This document shows, one piece after another, positions 60,562-64,000 of a DNA stretch of 64,000 nucleotides. The stretch covers positions 1 to 64,000 of the forward strand of contig DBWQ01000007.1 in assembly GCA_002308995.1 (NCBI GenBank), given 5' to 3'. The stretch is from Clostridiales bacterium UBA1234 (GTDB taxonomy: Bacteria > Bacillota > Clostridia > TANB77 > UBA1234). Numbering within the stretch: the stretch's first letter is position 1; each line of letters opens with the position of its first letter. The position numbers were made by a program, and so were the translations under genes. The notes beneath the pieces are model-generated. The model did not search any database and was not told the origin of the DNA. It was given only the letters and a program-made list of their open reading frames with translations.

Positions 60562-62482
60562 TTATTCACCTATCGACGGACTATCTTGTGTTGGAGTTTG
60601 AACTTCTTTTTGTTTTTTTCTCTCTTGTTTTAATCTTTCCGTCATTTTTCTTGTTTCTTCTCTTCCAATATGAAATCGATCATATAATTCAATCATAACA
60701 TGACTAACAGTCATATTGGTAATTAATTTTGCATTATCCATATAATACTGCATCTTTTCTTGGGCATTGGCCCTCTTCCCCAAACAACATTCTTCATATT
60801 CCTCTGGTGTAAGATCTTTAGGACACGGCATCATTTTAGAGCGATGTTCTGAATAATCATGATGGCCAAAAGTTTTATCTGATTTCATCAAATTTTTTGG
60901 AGGCATTCCCGCTTTATAACGATCAAGATCGTAAGTAAGGTCCGTGTTAAGCCATACGCCGTCCAAATAAGCTTGAATCCAAGCATGACCTCCTCCATAT
61001 ATGTCTCCATTCTTTTCCTTAATTTTGGTTCTTCCACCCACCGTACGAGAATGAATCTTATAGCACGAAGCAAGATGTCTAGGCATTTCTGAAAGTCCAC
61101 CGCAAGTACATTCCCCTCTGATGAATCCTTCAATGGCACTCGTCGAAGCTTTATTTGCCTCTCGATAACGTTTGATAAAATCATTCAATTCTTCAGGAGT
61201 TTCATGAGCCTTATAATATTCTTGCCATTGAAAATAATTAGCGCCAAAATAGTTATATGTAGTAGTATTAGCAATTACCTCACAAATTCTCCTAAAAATC
61301 TTTTTTTCTCGATGTGAATCATCGTCACTTGGAAGTTCAGCGTCAACGAAAGCTTTCATTTTATCTAGTTTTTTTCTTGCTTCTATGTATTTATCAATTG
61401 GAACCGTTTCATATCCATCAGGATAGGAATCAGAATCATTTTGATTTTCTAAAAGAATGGTTTCCAACCCCTGTTCCTTAAGTTTTTGCGCCATAGCAAC
61501 ATCTATTTCCCCCATAGCGCTAATTTTCACATTCACATTTGACAAGTCCAAATTTTGATTTTCAATTAAATGACGATTTTGTGTCATATTAATGACAGTT
61601 GTAATCAGTTTTCCATTATTTTCATATTCTGGCAAAATACGAGATAAATAGGTTTTTCCTGGATGAGCTTCGAGAAATTCCTGATATTCTTTTAAATTAG
61701 GAAACTGAATTTCTACTGGAGGATGTTTTGGAAAAAACTCTTGGCACTCTTCAAATTCTTGCGGTGAAACTCTTATTTTAGTATGAGAAGAATACTTTGT
61801 TTGTGCCATTTTTTCAAAATAGCTCTTAGGATTTTTGATTCCTCGATCCAGTTTTACTTGACAATTACCTTCATAGTCTTCTGGCAACAGCCCTTTCTTT
61901 TGTAAATAACACAATTCACAATAAGAAACCTCTATATCTCCGCTCAGGAAGATTTTTTAATGAATTCAAAAACATCTCACTAAAAGCGGTATTTCGTTTC
62001 GCATCTAATTCTTCTGCAAATGGCGTTAACATTTCAGTGCGAATTGGAATTTGGACGTGAGGAGATAAGTATACCTCAGGAAATTTTTGTTCAAATGCCA
62101 TAAGTTCATTTGCAGAGCAATTCTCTATCACTGCATTTCCCATAGTAGAGTCAATTTGAATACTCATTGTTGTTTGATGAGCTTGCAAAAAAGGTGTCAA
62201 ATTCTCAAGTTCACAATCATCTAATTTCAGTAAGCTAAGATTTGGATTCTTGGTAAGGAGTGCCTGTAAGGATTGACTGGAAAGCTTTACACCTTGCAAA
62301 TTGACATTTTGTAACTGGCTTCCTGCTATCTTAGAAAAATCTATTTCAAACAGTTTTGTTGAATAATTGTAGAAATATAGCTGTTCCACATCATCTGTTT
62401 CACGCATTTCGTCTTCTATTTGCGCTGTCAATTCTTCTTCATCAAATCCCGACGCATATACATAAGTTTTCATTTGTCCCAT
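60562..62482 (-). CDS. Transglutaminase-like protein, CGG-recoded
   Basis: From the ATG at 62482 (MGQMKTYVY, behind GGGGGTG), the frame reads a leucine-rich-like N-terminal part to LKNLPE. CGG (61940-61942) follows, and a stop eight codons later. Dropping the C gives PEGDIEVSYCELCYLQKKG and continues to 60562, for 639 residues. The C-terminal third holds a transglutaminase core: Cys in CTCGGLSEM, His in GGGHAWIQAY and Asp in NTDLTYDLD. There is no signal peptide, and the substrate is unknown. It shares domain type, though not clear overall similarity, with the protein at 5288-7681. Confidence 0.8.
61939..61942 (-). other. CGG +1 recoding site (CGGA)
   Basis: Zero-frame CCT-GAG-CGG-AGA stops after eight codons. 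CCT-GAG-(C)GGA-GAT-ATA joins the two coding segments. Confidence 0.85.
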
Positions 62483-62521
62483 AGCATTCACCCCCATCTC
62501 AATCCTAACCTTATTTCTTAT

Positions 62522-62530
62522 ATTATATCA
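62522..62530 (-). promoter_or_regulatory. Extended -10 promoter of transglutaminase-like gene
   Basis: The minus strand reads TGATATAAT, an extended -10 element, with no clear -35. It lies 40 bases before the chosen ATG. Confidence 0.55.
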
Positions 62531-62569
62531 TATTTTCCCATTTTGTTCCATCATTTCCCCATGTTTTTC

Positions 62570-62599
62570 GAGAAATCCACCTTTTTAGGTGGATTTCTC
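62570..62599. repeat. 12-bp inverted repeat around a stop codon
   Basis: GAGAAATCCACC (62570-62581) and GGTGGATTTCTC (62588-62599) form a perfect stem. The stop codon of the GH94-like N-terminal gene lies at the loop. No T-run follows. Confidence 0.6.
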
Positions 62600-64000
62600 A
62601 ATGATCATATCACTATAAGCATATAACAAATTTAAATCTTCGATACTTAAAGAAGCCTCCTTTAAAACATGAATTCCTCCTTTTTGATGGAGCAGAAAAT
62701 TTGCATTTTCTTTACTTAGTAATTCATAGATTTTATCTTGATTATACTGTTCATAGGAATTGCTTTCGCCGTTTAAAATAACCAAATCTATGAGAAAATG
62801 TTTATGATAAAAATAAATCATCGCACGAATATATTTTTGAAGTAAAAAAGCATCTCCTAATTGATTCGTTTGAAACAAAATAATCGGAACATCTCCCGAA
62901 ATACCAAACTTCCATAAGTCTTTTTGTGAAAGGTGATTCTTTCTTTTGATTTCTTCGTAGGGAATAAGGCTTTTGGAACCATTCAGCACTTCCGCTAAAA
63001 TTTCATGAAATTTTAAAATTTCTTTTCCCTTAAAACCTAAAAAGCGGTTTTCGATTTTTGCTTTCGAAATGGCAAGTTCCTCCATTCTTTTAGCCGCATC
63101 AAACTTATGATATTTTTCATACAAACTTTCGATTTCTTCTTTGGTATCTCCCACCATACTATAAAAATAAAATGTCACTTTTTCCTCTGGCTTAAGCGTC
63201 AAGCTTTTCTTTAATGTTACCATGGGGCTAACGGTAGAAACGATTTGATTTGACAAAGTCTTATCTTGTTCAACCATGATAGGATTTTGCATACTTCTCC
63301 CTCTTCCAATCACTTTTGTCTTATCTAATTCTATCTCAAAATTAGCATTCACTCCTTGTTCATCTGTTACAAAATTCATATAATAGAGGACTTTTCCATT
63401 CTGAAATTTCTTTTCCATTAGGACATCCTGTTGGTAGTTTTGCGCATTCAAAAATAGCCCTTGGTAGGCAGGATGAGAGAGAAAACTATCCTTTAAACAA
63501 AGAATCACCTCTTCCATCTGATAAAGATCTAAATTTGCTTCACTTTCTCGATGATGATATAGCGTTACCTCTTTTAAAAGAGTTCTATCTTCACTCGAAA
63601 GAAGATACTTGGTGAGTATTTGAATACCATCATCGCTTCTCATAAATTCACAAAAAGCTGGTGAAAAACAAGCCATACTTTCATCTGGTTTCTTTTTAGC
63701 AGGAGATAGGGTATTACTCCAGTAGAAATTCGTCTGTTTGTCTTTGATAAAAAAAGTGCTAGAAGTAGTTTTTCCTTCTTGGTAAGGCGAGAAAAGAATT
63801 CCATTGGTCTCAACATATCCTTCTCCATAATCATTCATGAGCATTGTCATGGTTTCTCCGCCTAGCAAATTCACATTTTTCTTTTCTTTGTGAATTACCT
63901 TTTCTGTATATTCTTCATAATCTTGATACTGTAATCGTTTTGCTTTTTCTTTTTTCTCTTTTGTGTCAATAATACTTTCTGGGATTTTTTCTTCTAACAG
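62585..64000 (-). CDS. Cyclic-glucan-synthase-like protein, C-terminal part of gene cut by window edge
   Basis: The frame is open to the right edge (base 64000) without a stop, so the N-terminus lies outside. The visible 471 residues match the internal GH94-linked region of cyclic beta-glucan synthases (NdvB-like): MNDYGEGYVETNGI, GRGRSMQNPIMV, LWKFGISGDVPIILF. The protein ends at IIEKST. In usual synthases the chain continues into the FNGxGGFTxDG...GH94 catalytic part. Here that part is a separate gene (53610-55899), 6.7 kb away on the same strand. Confidence 0.8.
   Translation of the reverse strand: MLEEKIPESIIDTKEKKEKAKRLQYQDYEEYTEKVIHKEKKNVNLLGGETMTMLMNDYGEGYVETNGILFSPYQEGKTTSSTFFIKDKQTNFYWSNTLSPAKKKPDESMACFSPAFCEFMRSDDGIQILTKYLLSSEDRTLLKEVTLYHHRESEANLDLYQMEEVILCLKDSFLSHPAYQGLFLNAQNYQQDVLMEKKFQNGKVLYYMNFVTDEQGVNANFEIELDKTKVIGRGRSMQNPIMVEQDKTLSNQIVSTVSPMVTLKKSLTLKPEEKVTFYFYSMVGDTKEEIESLYEKYHKFDAAKRMEELAISKAKIENRFLGFKGKEILKFHEILAEVLNGSKSLIPYEEIKRKNHLSQKDLWKFGISGDVPIILFQTNQLGDAFLLQKYIRAMIYFYHKHFLIDLVILNGESNSYEQYNQDKIYELLSKENANFLLHQKGGIHVLKEASLSIEDLNLLYAYSDMIIEKST

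Noticed and set aside
12131..62482. The ten split genes as ordinary pseudogenes
   Set aside because: All breaks have the same sequence, all are exactly +1, both halves keep full conservation, and several genes are essential. Random decay would give varied lesions, stops and deletions.
12131..62482. The ten breaks as sequencing or assembly errors
   Set aside because: Random insertion errors would not fall only where CGG becomes an in-frame codon, and would not leave CGG absent from every intact gene. I cannot exclude a motif-specific error without raw reads, so this remains the main thing to test.
12131..62482. CGG simply reassigned to another amino acid
   Set aside because: Reassignment alone would not change frame, whereas all ten sites need exactly one base dropped.
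1..64000. CRISPR arrays, prophage or insertion sequences
   Set aside because: I saw no regularly spaced direct repeats, transposase or integrase genes, or phage structural genes in the window.

Overview
The window is AT-rich, densely coding DNA from a low-GC Gram-positive bacterium, most likely an uncultured gut-type member of the Clostridia. Evidence for this includes consensus sigma-A promoters, AGGAGG ribosome sites, WalKR, an AbrB-family regulator, a dlt operon, and a holB-ricT-trmN6-rsmI cluster in the Bacillus/Clostridium order. Two Spo0A-box matches and a sigma-K-like promoter hint at sporulation-type control. The exact lineage cannot be fixed from sequence alone.

Main result: ten genes are interrupted by an apparent one-base insertion. 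In every case the junction is an in-frame CGG codon followed by A, T or G. Dropping the C restores the frame with a GGN glycine codon. The genes are murA, mreB, rodA, ispG, dusB, trmN6, a GH94 gene, a transglutaminase-like gene and two Tad-operon genes. In a hand scan of all other coding sequence I found no in-frame CGG used as a sense codon, against more than 150 out-of-frame CGG triplets. At four sites the restored glycine is a conserved family residue (MurA, MreB, IspG, GH94). I infer that CGG is not an arginine codon here. It appears to act as a +1 frameshift signal, or CGGN acts as a four-base glycine codon. I therefore annotate these as single recoded genes, not pseudogenes.

Layout. 1-5300: tRNAs, hslO, a cold-shock gene, ctpA, a YibE/F protein, tatD and a small type I toxin-antitoxin-like locus. 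5300-12100: a large transglutaminase-like protein, metG-acpS, and a group of tiny plus-strand proteins. 12100-14750: murA, yycJ, rlmH. 14750-21750: a Tad-type pilus operon with an SLH protein, divergent from an abrB-like gene, then a pilin. 22000-33650: cell-shape and division genes (minC, PBP2, mreDCB, radC, rodA, minE, minD) with dusB and mazF. 33800-41800: M18 aminopeptidase, rsmI/trmN6, ferredoxin, ricT, holB, lepB, walK. 41900-53500: walR, an M23 peptidase, two pilins, pcrA, and a dlt-type operon with a GNAT gene and an SGNH/deacetylase fusion. 53600-64000: two separated halves of a GH94 cyclic-glucan-synthase-like protein, flanking two secreted proteins, ispG and a second transglutaminase-like protein.

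The window is dominated by envelope construction: peptidoglycan precursors (MurA), elongation (MreBCD, RodA, PBP2), septum placement (MinCDE), teichoic-acid alanylation, pili and a two-component wall regulator. Several of these essential steps depend on the inferred CGG recoding.
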